DNA from: Anticarsia gemmatalis
Taxonomy: Eukaryota; Arthropoda; Insecta; Lepidoptera; Erebidae
Assembly: GCF_050436995.1 (NCBI RefSeq)
Contig: NC_134763.1
Location: 4,154,001-4,218,000 of the forward strand
Reading direction: 5' to 3'
DNA length: 64,000 nt
In this document: positions 1 to 10,036 of the stretch, piece after piece
Position numbering within the stretch: position 1 is the stretch's first letter
Layout of the letters: each line of letters starts with the position of its first letter
The notes under the pieces: generated by a model
What the model was told of the DNA's origin: nothing
Database searches by the model: none
Seen by the model: the letters and a program-made list of their open reading frames with translations, nothing else
Made by a program: the position numbers and the translations under genes

Positions 1-544
1 TTACGTTGTGTTTTGCAGGAGTCTTGAGTGACATTGGCCGTAGGACGTCTGGGTAGCGTTTTAATATATCGAGGTAAGCGTGGTTCTGATTAACCAGATA
101 AATGCTTGATTCGTTGCTTCGTATTCGCACTGCGTTGATAGTGATATCTGTTACGCTGTCTACCAATTTCCTCCGGTGTAAGTCGACGAGAAGTTTGTAG
201 TTACGTAGAAAATCAGCGCCCAATATTGATGTTTTTACGTCGGCGACGACAAAAGTCCATTTGAAACTTCGACGTAAACCTATGTTGAGCTCGAGTGTGC
301 GCTCTCCGTAGGTACGTATCGGCGTGTTGTTTGCGGCGTATAGTTTGTAGTCGCGTGTAGAAGAGCTGCGGTTTTGATTTCTTGAGCGAGATGCGAGCAC
401 GGAGATGTCGGCGCCGGTGTCTACGAGGAAGCGCTCTCCTGTTCTTATGTCGACGACGCATAGGCGGTGGTTTGAGATGGGTACATCGACGCCCGCCACA
501 TTCGATGTATTATTCAGTTTTTTGACGTGTAGGTGCATGGCGGT
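1..544 (-). CDS. pol: Retropepsin-type aspartic protease and start of pol, partial
   Basis: The -1 frame relative to gag is open from 544 (after a stop at 545-547) to the window edge, 181 codons with no stop. It has no useful ATG of its own position and is expected as the downstream part of a frameshift product. The catalytic signature FLVDTGADISVLA lies at about 433-395, with the active-site DTGA at 421-410. The second conserved element ILGADFL lies at about 226-206. The last residues (KTPAKHNV) resemble the linker that precedes reverse transcriptase in gypsy elements. The enzyme would process the Gag and Gag-Pol polyproteins. The frame continues beyond position 1, so RT, RNase H and integrase are outside the window. 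Confidence 0.9.
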
Positions 545-1317
545 TCACAACGACGTGCTTTGGCCCCAAATTTTGCGTGGTAAAAACATAACCCGTTGCG
601 AAAGCTTCTAACTGGTGTTGGTGATCGAGAGCGTGGTTTGAAATTATATGCAGGAGGGGTTCGGCGGTAGTCTTGACGTCGTTGTTGTTGACGAAGTTCG
701 GCGATTTCGATTGACATTTTCTCGAGTTGTGTAGTCAGGCGCTCGAATTCTTGATTGTTACTTGCGGCGGAGGTTGATGTAACTGCGGCGATGTTGTTAG
801 TACTTGTGTGTTGAATCATCTTATCCGCCTTAAATGCCAGTGAGTCGAGTGATGATTCGGCGTCGATTGACAGTGTAGCGCGGATTTGAATTGGCAGTTG
901 GTTCATCCACAGGACTTTCAATGCTTGCTCGCCGAGTAGAGTGCCGCCCGACTCTCGCATTCGCCGTAAGAGTTGTGATGGCTTTTGATCACCGAGGTCA
1001 ATTCCTGCGAGCAATTTTTGCAGCTGGTGTTCGTCAGATTCCTCGTACACACTTATGAGACGAGTTTTGAGGGCTTCATATCTTCCGGTGGAGGGCGGGT
1101 TTCTTACAATATCCGCTGCCTGCTCTATGTCGCGTCGTTCTAACATAGTGATGGCTATGTTGTATTTGTGTTGTTCGCTGATTTTCTGTGCGGCGACGGC
1201 GGCTTCAAATTGGATGAACCAAAGGCTGGGGTTCTCGCGCCAAAATTTGGGTATGCGAGCTTGCAGAGCGATGGTGGAGATTTCTTCTTTGTGTTGGGCT
1301 TCATGTTGTTCTTCCAT
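514..1317 (-). CDS. gag: Gag-like structural protein of gypsy-type retrotransposon (267 aa)
   Basis: Gag packages the element RNA into a cytoplasmic particle for reverse transcription. The ATG at 1317 is the first in-frame start after the leader and sits in a caATGG context. The N-terminal half (about residues 15-165) is the helical domain beginning near IPKFWRENPSLWFIQFE, a form common in arthropod gypsy elements. A coiled stretch with many E, Q and R follows (about 190-222), then an arginine-rich linker. The C-terminus carries CFYHAKFGAKARRCEPPC (C-x2-H-x9-C-x3-C), an atypical zinc-knuckle relative characteristic of these elements. The reading frame is intact and ends in TGA directly after an AAAAAAC heptamer, so the protease/pol frame is probably reached by -1 frameshifting. 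The family is clear; the exact clade is not. Confidence 0.93.
   Translation of the reverse strand: MEEQHEAQHKEEISTIALQARIPKFWRENPSLWFIQFEAAVAAQKISEQHKYNIAITMLERRDIEQAADIVRNPPSTGRYEALKTRLISVYEESDEHQLQKLLAGIDLGDQKPSQLLRRMRESGGTLLGEQALKVLWMNQLPIQIRATLSIDAESSLDSLAFKADKMIQHTSTNNIAAVTSTSAASNNQEFERLTTQLEKMSIEIAELRQQQRRQDYRRTPPAYNFKPRSRSPTPVRSFRNGLCFYHAKFGAKARRCEPPCTYTSKN
517..523 (-). promoter_or_regulatory. -1 ribosomal frameshift slippery heptamer at the gag/pol junction
   Basis: In the gag frame the last codons read tcA AAA AAC TGA, which is the canonical X XXY YYZ heptamer A AAA AAC with the stop codon immediately after it. The protease frame is exactly -1 relative to gag, is open from 544 and therefore overlaps the heptamer. 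I did not identify a clear downstream stimulatory stem or pseudoknot by eye. Confidence 0.8.
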
Positions 1318-1360
1318 TGTGGCTGGAGCTGGAGGACGGCTTGCTTGAGTCTTGATGGTT

Positions 1361-1374
1361 CTTCGGGGTCACCA
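1361..1374 (-). other. Primer-binding site of the LTR retrotransposon
   Basis: On the minus strand TGGTGACCCCGAAG begins one base after the LTR end, with the TGG expected to pair with a tRNA CCA end. The priming tRNA would end in ...TCGGGGTCACCA. I do not assign the tRNA species from memory. Confidence 0.75.
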
Positions 1375-1375
1375 A

Positions 1376-1964
1376 TGTAGGGAGCAGAGTAACGGTCTTG
1401 AGTTAAATAAAAGAACTTGACAAGAGTATAACCACCATAATTTATTTACAAAATGATCGTATATATATCTTACAAACTAAGCTTAGAAGTAGTGGGTGTT
1501 GTGCACCGCATCGCGGCGCTAGTGTAGCGCGGGCGCGGCGCTAGTGTAGCGCGGGCGCGGCGCGAGTCACTGTCGCGCAGGCGCGCCCCGCGTTTCGCGG
1601 TTCGGTATAAATATGGCGTCTTCCGCGCGGGCGCACTCATTTTGATCGGCAGCGCAGCGCGGTGTGGACGTCTTGGAAGATTGCGGCGAGTCGGCGACGA
1701 TACGAGTATTCGTGAAGAATTGCTGATTCTGCTGTGTATCCTCGAAGCTCCTTATTGTTTCTATTGTCCTTTTCAGGACAGCCAACAGGAAAGTCATTCC
1801 TGTTTCTGTAGTCCTTGTTAGGACGTAAACATGAAAGTCAACTGCTCTTGTTTGAATAAAGGTTTCTTCTGGTTTGTCTATTATTTATGGTAATGGCTTG
1901 TCCTGGAGGTAATGTAAGGTGTGGTATTTTGGTACTGGTGGTAATGTATGGTAAGTACGCTACA
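1376..1964 (-). repeat. 5' long terminal repeat of the gypsy-type element
   Basis: The 589-bp segment is bounded by the inverted ends TGTAG (1376-1380) and CTACA (1960-1964), and its inner end abuts a primer-binding site. On the minus strand a TATTTATA box lies at about 1608-1615, followed about 35-45 nt later by an acagtgac sequence that could serve as initiator. An AATAAA polyadenylation signal occupies 1441-1446. This gives a plausible U3 (1964 to about 1572), R (to about 1425) and U5 (to 1376). The region 1505-1660 is very G+C-rich and carries a 22-bp tandem repeat at 1513-1563. The outer end at 1964 was chosen by the matching inverted pentamer and could be off by a few bases. Confidence 0.85.
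1513..1563. repeat. 22-bp G+C-rich tandem repeat inside the LTR
   Basis: Two perfect copies of a 22-bp unit starting gcggcgctagtgtagcg (1513-1534 and 1535-1556) are followed by a partial third copy to 1563. The repeat sits in the presumed R/U5 part of the LTR, downstream of the TATA-like box in the element's sense direction. Copy number in such arrays often varies between LTRs of related insertions. Confidence 0.9.
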
Positions 1965-3840
1965 CCATTTTTTGGGATTTTTGTAGCTCTTGACCAAATT
2001 GCTTTAGTTTATACATCATGTGTATGTAAAAGCAGAATTGCTCGATCATGACTTTACAAAAAAGCAAGAGAATAGTTTTTTTTTAATGAATAAAATGCCT
2101 ATAGATTGTTACTGGCACTTTATTCCTAAAAATCTTTATGTAGCGATGAATGATTAATTTAAAAAAAACTGACATCAATGAATTACATCCGAAGTTTAAA
2201 TGCACTGATCGTTCCAGCTTAAATCAATAGAAATTGTAATTTTCTAAAACCAGTGCAGTATCGTTATAGAAATAAAAATAAAAACGCCACGGGAACGCTA
2301 AATATCAAAAAGAGTTTAAAGCAAATACTCTACATATCTCAACTACTAAAAGACTTAATAATAAAACCAAATACTAAGACTCAGAAATACCTTCTTGGTT
2401 TTTTCAAAACCGTTACATATTCCATTCCTTGTTTGTTTAAACACTTGAATAATAAGAGTAAAAAAATGGCGTATTACCAGTAAAAGCGGTGTTCGTTGTA
2501 ACGTGAACATATCAAAGCAAACACAGAAGTTATCCGACATGTCAAAGCGATAGTCGGACCGTCTGTTTGTCTGTCGCTATTACTTGCCGTGTCAATATTG
2601 AATGTACTCGTTATTAATTTTTTGATGCTAACTTTGAGTCGGCAATCTGTTTTATTTGCACACTTTAAAGGGTTTGCTGTCATCAGTATTTCAAATATCA
2701 AACAGCGTTCTAGGTTTCGTTTGAATGTAAATGTACTGCTTTTTATAAAGGATCTGGAAAAATCTCGTGGCTTGTATTTAGAATGCCACGTTGTATTTCA
2801 TGTAAGTTAATAACTTTATTTACAGCTTTCGTGAAATCCCTATTTTACGATCATTGTTCTCTGCCTCTTATTCTTTCAAAAACAATCTTACTTATATCCA
2901 ACACATTTCGGAGTTTCTCTGTACTAAGCCTAGGTCTTGCTCATAAAACGCTGGTTCTAAAAGTATGGCGCGAAAATCTTGTCTACTTTTTTTATTGAAG
3001 GGTCTTGAGCTGAGAACTGCCAGTCTGTTATGTAGTATTTTTAAGCCTTATAGACGCGGCACTGAGATAATTTTGTTCCAAGTGGATTCGCCCCGGGTTT
3101 CCTTAAATTGTTTCTCTTTTTCCTCGGGGACATGTTTCAACGTCCTTAGTCCATGTTTTCCTGTTAAGAGCCATCGTTTCGAAACACTAGAATGCGCCGC
3201 GTCTAAATCCGCAGATTTCAGCAAATTTTATTTTCTCAAAATGTAGGTTTTATTTCTGCTTTTTCAATTACCTACACGCTGTGTATCCGAGTGCTTAAAT
3301 CTTTGTAACTCCACTTATTTTCCGTTCTTTTCTTTACGGCGTTTGATAAAATGAAAAGGTTATCTGAACGCTCTTGCTGCACGCTTGAAATAAACATAAA
3401 TCTTTTGCAAGATGAATGAATGGATTATTTCATTCAATTGCAAAATAAAATAGAGTGAAATCGCAAGTGGGTGCCGGTTGGTTGGAAGATAAACTTCATT
3501 CACTCTCTAGAATTCTACACCTTGTAACAAAACGTGTAAAATATAATTGAACTAGTATAGTAACAGTTTATTAGCAACTAATTAAGAGCTTGAAACCGAG
3601 CACCTCATTCAGAGCGCCGCACTCCATGAGTGAACTTTCATAAATTAACAAATTCTCCAGCTACGTTCCTTTGAGAAGATGTACCAAGATAAATCCGAAC
3701 TAAAGTCAGCTAATTTTGTTATAGAGGAGTATCATTCAATTAACTTTACACCGCATTAGACGAGCTCCGAAACGTCTTTATACATTGTAAAGGCAAAGTT
3801 TCCGTTTGCGAAAGCCCCAGTTCAAACAGTGATGCGCCGA
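1965..3840. other. Non-coding AT-rich flank of the LTR insertion
   Basis: I see no gene here. Open frames up to 93 codons on both strands have the composition of chance frames in AT-rich DNA and no recognisable domain. The sequence around 2587-2603 (gccgtgtcaatattga) resembles 32362-32380 (gccgtgtcaataatattga), but the similarity is short. Confidence 0.6.
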
Positions 3841-3850
3841 ACTAAAGCGA

Positions 3851-3858
3851 ATTTGCAT
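3851..3858 (+). promoter_or_regulatory. Octamer motif ATTTGCAT next to a CpG-rich island
   Basis: A perfect POU/Oct octamer (ATTTGCAT; ATGCAAAT on the other strand) lies about 10 bp before a CpG-dense island. An isolated octamer is expected by chance now and then, so its position is the only reason to mention it. Confidence 0.4.
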
Positions 3859-3865
3859 GTTTACA

Positions 3866-4260
3866 CAGGGGCCGCTGTCGCGCGGCTCCGGCGAGCGGCG
3901 CCGCGCCACCGTGTGCGCTCATTGAAATAAGTTTTACAAATACAAGCTAAGCAAATATTGGGCAGATATCGGCGCGTGCGGTTTGTGTTGACGCTGGGTG
4001 GCTACGTGATGTACTTGCGTCTGTCGGTGTCTGTTGGTGCCTGCTGTCGAACGTGGCCGTTGTTGCCGCACATCACCCCGATTTGTTAGATTTATCGTGT
4101 TTTTACTCGCATGCATTTTGTTTGTGAATGTTTGGCTGCGTCTGTTGTTATTGACAAGAGACATTCAGATAAGATTCTGGTTCAATGAATCCGGATTTGT
4201 TTTACGGATTTTGTTTGAAACCGAAATAGTACGTAATGTTGGTAGATCTTGATAGTTTCT
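3866..4260. promoter_or_regulatory. CpG-rich island, possible promoter or first exon
   Basis: The core 3868-3920 contains about 12 CpG dinucleotides in some 50 bases, in surroundings near 35% G+C. A G+C-raised stretch continues to about 4080. A tcattg sequence at 3919 could be an arthropod initiator (TCAKT-like), but there is no TATA box, and no coding frame with a eukaryotic start can be defended in 3920-4260. It could be an alternative promoter or 5' non-coding exon of a host gene, or a remnant of a G+C-rich repeat. Strand cannot be decided. Confidence 0.35.
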
Positions 4261-7200
4261 AATCAAGTTTTATTCGTTGTTTGTAAGACCTAAATCCGAC
4301 AGAAGTTCTGACAAGACCATATAACTTTAAAATTTTTGTTTTCTCTTTTGTTTCCGGAATTAAAACTGTTGTTGAAACTAGAACTCCAGCTAAATTAAGT
4401 CAATTTTTATTAAGATTGGTTTATCTTTTTGCTTTACGAGCAGACAGACTATCTCAATAATAGATAGTGATGACTATGTACTAAAAGAAGACAAAAGCCA
4501 CGTATCTAATAGATATAGGCAATACTAAAAATGTCTACAGAAACACTGCGGTACAAAGTATTCTGTCGGTCCGTGTCGTCCGACAAACGGATAGATGCGA
4601 CCAAATGGTGCGGACGTAAACTGGCCTTGTTACTGCATCGCAAAACCGGAGCGGATTATACCAAACAGAATTCGCACTGAGTCTATTTCTTTCAACTTGC
4701 TAAAATATATTTTTGAGCTTATTGAGAGTCTTATTTTGTTAACACATTGCTTTCCATATAGTATATTTTTTCTTAACAAAACAAAACTTATGTCACAGTC
4801 TTACCTCGAAAAGTTTTCAAAGACTGAATGCATTGTTTTTATAAAAGAAAATTCCTACCCTCATCAGTAAGTAAAGTGTAACTGTAAATAAAATAAAACT
4901 GAGAAAAGAAATGTAACAAAGAATGCTCGTATTTTCTAAGCCGAGAGAGAGAAATCGTAGCACGCAGTTATCGATGGCGCTACGTCACAACAATAAATAA
5001 GAATGCAACTTAAATTGCTTGGCCGCTTAGAAAGTATAATAGAATACGATATGAAGTACCGGCGTAATGCCAACAACATATGAATTGAGTACGTCACAAT
5101 TCAATACATTCTCCTATCAATTCCACTCGAATAAGTAGCATCAATGTCCCTTTCAATTACAAGCCTCAAAGATAGGTAAATGAAAAGCGGGCTGGTTTTA
5201 AGGCCCCGTGGGTTGAAAAGGGATCCTTGTTCGGTCGACAAGGCTCAACTCATTCACTATAGATGATGGAATATCTGTGTATGGTACCTATCGGGAATTA
5301 TTCGCCGTCTGTTTTCGACAGAAATAGGACGAGTTAAATTTACGGTAGAAGTTCCCGAGGCCGCGGCCTCGAGTGTGGGGTCGCGATTTTAATAGTTTAT
5401 GGCTTATTGTTGCCGTTAACTTCAACATTCCTGGCGCTCTATTCGGATGAATTTTGTTTAAAGTTTTTCCGGTCATGGTCCGGAATGAACTTGTCGAGGT
5501 GTCGAAGTTTTTTAATTGTTTACGTGACAGACACTAAAGCAAGAATTGTATTTTTCTTTACATTTATACAATTTTATATAAGGAAGTTTCTCGAAAAAGC
5601 AAATAACTAGCTACGCTTAAAAAGAACGCACAAAACCATTGTACTAAATGACCTTTACTAATTCAAATTTCTCTATTACCATACAACGAAGGTAATAAAG
5701 ATCTAAGAGATACCCAAGAGATATGAACCTATTCTTTATTTTCCGATAAAATGAAAATTGATACATGACGCCATATATTTTTCGTTCAGCCATGATCGCA
5801 ATTTTATTCCCTTTATGGACTCGTGGGTAGTATCTTTGAGGCTATGGCCTGTAAATATAAAAGGGAGGTAGTGTTAGTGGTATAACGACGCCGGTTAGTT
5901 AGGTGCCCGTTGAGTTTTAGTAAACGCTTTGACCTTTCCAAACTCTCGTTTTAGAAAGTCGATGTTATATCAAAGTAACGATTTGGCTTTTTGGTTTCCT
6001 TTGTTATTTGATGAGGTTCTTTTGCGAAATTGTGTTTTGAATATCAATCAAAGAGGTATATTTTTAGTCAACTATTTGTTGATCATTTCCTGTTTTTTAT
6101 TTAATAGTTGGAGTTAACTGTATCGTTTTTAACTTTAGGCTTTTGTGTAATAAAAAAAACAATAAACTAATAAACGATTTTTAAATGGTTTTTATTGGAC
6201 TTGTTTGATGTTATCCTAAAAGGCTTAACCTTCAAGATGGGCAGCTTCGTAATATATTTTTTATACTGATGACGAAGAGTTATATCCTGGGGTAGTAAGT
6301 ACAGGTCTACAGTTATATTTCCTTATAACATATCACTATAAACGTAACCCGCTGCATACGCACATTTTATGTAGTACAGCGCCACGAGGGACGGTTTTTT
6401 ATGACTCACCAACTGACATAAAATGTGCCGAGAGTACCGATTTTTCACGCATTATTACATAAGCACGGTAAATATAAACAAGAATATACAGTCCCTGGCT
6501 TAAAAGATGGATAGCTCACGTTGCGAAATGAGAACCTTATTACTTGAAGTAATGTACTCGACTTTACCGAGCATAAAGTACACTGCGTACGAAAATTAAA
6601 GCGCAACTCAGAATTCCAATGAGTAACATGATCAAAGCGCGGGTTGAAATCAGACGTTGAGTTCTTTGGTGTCAACGAATTCCACGTCCTCTATTCTGTA
6701 AGAAGTCAGTGTCAGTAGAGGACGGCTGAAAGCCGAAAGCGACAAAGACGACAAATTCCCTCGCCATTCACACGGAGCCAAGCTATTGGAAATTATTTCT
6801 GTAAAGCGAAATTCTGCTGGTGACGTAAGTAGGTCGCGAAATTTTATGGCTACAGTTTTTACAATGGTTCCTTTCGCCCTTTTTCGTTTGCTGGACTTTG
6901 TAGAAAATGCACTGATTAATGAATTGGAATAGGTACGGCCGTCACGCCTTACTTGGCTTCGTGAAAAGTTCTGCACTAGTTTTTAGGTGCACTTTTTCCC
7001 ATACGAGTAAAAAGAGGCTACCTTAAACATTATGTTGGTAATGGTTAGAGAAGATACTATTTAAAATTTCCTTTTTTAGAGAATTTATTTTAAAAACATT
7101 TATGTGTAATTTATTCATCTAAATAAACAATTAATTCGTAATTGTTATAGGCAAATTGAGAAACGTTTATACGATGTCTAAGATAGCAAGACAGTTGTGT

Positions 7201-7346
7201 ACATATGTAAATCAATTCCCTATTGACTAAAGCGAGTGTCGGACATCACACTATCAAACCACTAAACTAGGCTATAACGGGTCATAGAAATCAATTAAGA
7301 GAAAACGATGAAAAGCTAATGTAGATAACAAAAACTTTTAATTCTT
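4261..7346. other. Non-coding AT-rich stretch
   Basis: I see no gene. A 16-bp perfect G+C-rich palindrome lies at 5356-5371. The longest open frame (6650-6976, minus, 108 codons) has no recognisable domain, and I regard it as chance. Confidence 0.55.
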
Positions 7347-7469
7347 TAACCCTCGGTTTCTGAGGTACATTTAGCGGTAGTTTATCTATTCAATAGTGTC
7401 AAAACTGATATAAAAAAACGCTATTGAATAGATAAACTACTGTTAAATTTACTTAGAAACCGGGGGTTA
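7347..7469. mobile_element. Hairpin (foldback) MITE, 123 bp
   Basis: The two halves are inverted copies of each other over about 50 bp. The left arm (7347-7398) starts taaccctcggtttctgaggt and ends at attcaatagtg; the right arm reads taacccccggtttctaagta when reversed. The innermost 20 or so bases of the arms (tagtttatctattcaatag) are identical, and the loop is an AT-rich 20-odd bases. The TTAA/GGTTA edges would fit a TA target site of a Tc1/mariner-type parent, but I cannot prove the duplication. The element has no coding capacity. Confidence 0.8.
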
Positions 7470-8077
7470 GTTATTTTAGTTCCATTTTTATTTTGTTCCC
7501 TAATACGTAAAATTTCTCTCTAACTGCAGCAACACTTCAAACAATAAAGAAACAAACTGCGGGTGAACACGTCATAATAGGAAAAATTTATCAGATAACT
7601 CGAGCGTTACTTGAATGTTCCATGTTTCTTGTTCCTATGTCCCTTGTCCCAATGTTTCGTGTGACCAAGCGCACTCGAAGTTGTCGCGCTGTCAGTAACA
7701 ACACGTGTTTATTTCTCGCCACTACCTTTCCAGGGCTCATTTTTGTTGGTCACATTTGTACCTTTGTATTCTCAGGTACATTCAGAGGTCATTGTCTCCT
7801 ACTACTAGGGTTATTAATGAACGAATGGACTTAACAATCTAAATTCCATGTGTTTAATTAGAGAGTTATTCACATCTTATTTATATAGAGCACTTAAACG
7901 AAATACTCTTCGAAATCTGTGTTAGTTATTTAAATAGCACATAAAGTTATTACTATCAGCGTGGGTGTACATAAATTTAGACTAAAGTAGTAAGCTTTAA
8001 GATGTCAAAGTAGTTAACGTGTCGTAAAATATTATTTACCATTATTAACTCCCTCGCCATCAAAGTGTATTCGCAGA
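7470..8077. other. Non-coding stretch
   Basis: I see no gene and no clear repeat. The open frame at 7622-7834 is low-complexity and repeats the sense of an MFLVPMSLVPM run. Confidence 0.5.
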
Positions 8078-8102
8078 ACTTACCTGAAAAACAAATATTT
8101 TA
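8078..8102 (-). promoter_or_regulatory. Candidate recursive splice site (zero-length exon) on the minus strand
   Basis: On the minus strand the sequence reads aaatatttgtttttCAG followed at once by GTAAGTTC. The acceptor half (tract at 8087-8102, CAG at 8086-8084) and the donor half (GTAAGT at 8083-8078) both match consensus perfectly, and no base separates them. This is the form of ratchet points used in very long insect introns, described in Drosophila. It lies 22 kb downstream, in the minus sense, of the 58-bp exon candidate at 30028-30085. A single match in 64 kb could be chance; I found no other copy with both halves at full consensus on either strand. Confidence 0.4.
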
Positions 8103-9109
8103 TTTAATCAAACGTTAAAATAAAATTGTTGTATATCAAAGAGAAAAGGCAAGCGGAACATTTTCCTTGACGCTGGGATTAATACGAAATTGCGCCAATC
8201 CTCATTCGATTCAACGTCAAAAGTAAAATTTATATAAAACTTTTCAATTTTCGCACCGTATTTTCGAGCGGCTTCATGCCGATTAATTATTCAAGAAAAA
8301 TCTTGAAATTCTACGCCCATTTGAAATATTTTAAATGTTTGTTTTTATAAATCCCGCCCGATGTTGGATAAATCTCTAGGGGATTTATTTTCTGTAGTCA
8401 TTAATCAAATTAAAGTTTAATTATAATAGTTACCAAGTGCCTATAAGCAGTTTTACTTGACGCAGGTAATCTAACTTTTAAGTATTAAATTCTTTAACTT
8501 TTAGTGGAATATTTAAAGACTGCTCTACAAAGTCTACGCTATAAAAAAATAAGACGCCTTGGTGAGAAAAAACACTTTTAATTTAAGAAGAATTTGCGTT
8601 AGTTTTTACCCGATTTCTTACTAATAAAACCGTTACACACATATCTCTTTAGATTAAACTACCAATACTTTAAAAAAAGTAAATTCATCTTATAAGCTTT
8701 ATATTCAGTGCTCACATGTTCAAAGCACATAAAGTTATCTAGCACAGCGGCACGTAATACCGAGACCAGGTATATTGTACATTTTAAAAAGTTTTCACCT
8801 TCAAGAGCAGTTTAAATTGTAGTCGGGTATCCCCGTGGCGGCCATTAATCCATCATTGTGTCCAACTGTGCTGAGATCTACTGGACTGTAGCTTTTCTAA
8901 AACCTTTCTACTTCCTGCCAGGGTTGTGCCCGACTCTTGCTTTGCTTTGTGATCTTTTTCTTTTGGTGTACTGCGATAAGGTATTCAGGGTTACTGATTT
9001 CTATAAACTGTTTAAGAGCATTGAAAATAATTATTGGGATTAGAGTGTGAAGGAATAAATGAAGCTGTTGTTCTATTTTTTTTTTATATGTATATATATT
9101 CAAAAACAT
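8103..9109. other. Non-coding AT-rich stretch
   Basis: I see no gene. Overlapping open frames of 60-76 codons near 8858-9127 occur on both strands and look like chance. Confidence 0.5.
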
Positions 9110-9151
9110 ATTGTAGACTGAAAACACTCTCTAGTGTTTTCAGTCTACAAT
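9110..9151. repeat. Perfect 19-bp inverted repeat with 4-nt loop
   Basis: The left arm attgtagactgaaaacact (9110-9128) and the right arm (9133-9151) are perfect reverse complements around the spacer ctct. Weaker inverted similarity continues for about 10 bases outside the arms. It could be a minimal foldback element or the junction of two inverted fragments. The arms are too short and the loop too small for a typical pre-miRNA. Confidence 0.85.
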
Positions 9152-10036
9152 TGTTTCTGAGAGTTGAGAAAGGCATTCCTTTTACTATCTTGTCACAGCA
9201 AATTAAATTAATTTTAAAGCTAGATAGAAAAAGCATTCTCAGAAATGTAAATTTGTCTAATTTCATACGATTTTAAATAATAGGCGTAATCTATAAATTT
9301 TATTATGAACTACCAAGTATAGATTGTCTAATATATCAACGAAAAATATTATGAAAATAACGTTGTTAGTATGCTTTTGAGTGTAAACGGCTCTGGAAGT
9401 ACCCATTCCCGGTGTTGATAACCCTACACTCTTCTAAATGTATCCGTCTCAATCCATTTTTCTTGTCCGGGAAATTGGAAGTGTGGGAACACAATCGTTT
9501 TGTATCTTTGAACGATATGTCAGGTGGTTCGCGATGGCTTTGTTGTTTTGTTCATGATACATGGCCGTTGTTCCGTGTGTAGGCAGCAATGGATACCGGA
9601 CACTTAAGCTACGGTCGTCTGAATCTGTCATTTTTGGGGAAAAGGGATACATGTGAAGACATGTGTAAAATTATTTTAGATTTTCGGGTTAGATAGTTGT
9701 TTCGACGATACAGATGATTTGCTACATAAATAAAAATTATGTTCAACCGAGTATTTAAATTTTTAAGTAATTTCTAATAATAATTATCTTTTGAGACCTA
9801 CTTCCAACTAGGAACAACCTAAGATTCCCGCCCATGGGGTAAAAGTAATAAAATAACCCACAAACCCGGAAATAGTAATAACTATCTTAATCGTTTAGAA
9901 AACACCGTACATATACCGCTTTCATGAACTTCACACTTTTGCTACAATAGAACAAGCATAATAGAAACAAAAGGCTCGACTGTTAGCCGTGGGGTAAATG
10001 TAGTGGAACTAGTAGCGTTTTATTCGAGCTGCGTAC
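9152..10036. other. Non-coding stretch
   Basis: I see no gene or recognisable repeat. Open frames here are short and on opposite strands. Confidence 0.5.

Larger units (their letters stand above)
1..1964 (-). mobile_element. Ty3/gypsy-type LTR retrotransposon, 5' part
   Basis: Read on the minus strand, the parts come in the canonical order: 5' LTR (1376-1964), a one-base gap, a primer-binding site (1361-1374), a leader, gag (514-1317), and a protease frame (544 to 1) that runs off the window. Reverse transcriptase, integrase and the 3' LTR would lie to the left of position 1. Gag and the visible protease are uninterrupted, which suggests a fairly young insertion. The base next to the LTR at 1965 starts ccat, so the predicted 4-5 bp target-site duplication should be ccat(t) at the other end. 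Seen: order, motifs and terminal TGTAG/CTACA. Known: this gag type belongs to arthropod gypsy-like elements. Not testable here: LTR-LTR identity, since only one LTR is present. Confidence 0.93.

Noticed and set aside
213..461. 82-codon arginine-rich minus-strand ORF
   Set aside because: It is the out-of-frame shadow of the protease coding sequence, whose correct frame shows DTGA.
405..611. Plus-strand ORF over the gag/protease junction, and similar plus frames at 1055-1380
   Set aside because: They are antisense to the clearly coding gag and protease frames.
1567..1797. 76-codon minus-strand ORF in the LTR
   Set aside because: It lies in the LTR across the presumed promoter and R region; no domain; G+C-rich chance frame.
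2965..3246. 93-codon plus-strand ORF
   Set aside because: No ATG support by context, no domain, composition of random AT-rich sequence.
4034..4252. 72-codon plus-strand frame with a hydrophobic run
   Set aside because: The first codon is TTG rather than ATG, which is not a normal eukaryotic start, and a minus frame overlaps it.
6650..6976. 108-codon minus-strand ORF, longest outside gag
   Set aside because: No recognisable domain or good splice context; one frame of this length is expected by chance in 64 kb on six frames.
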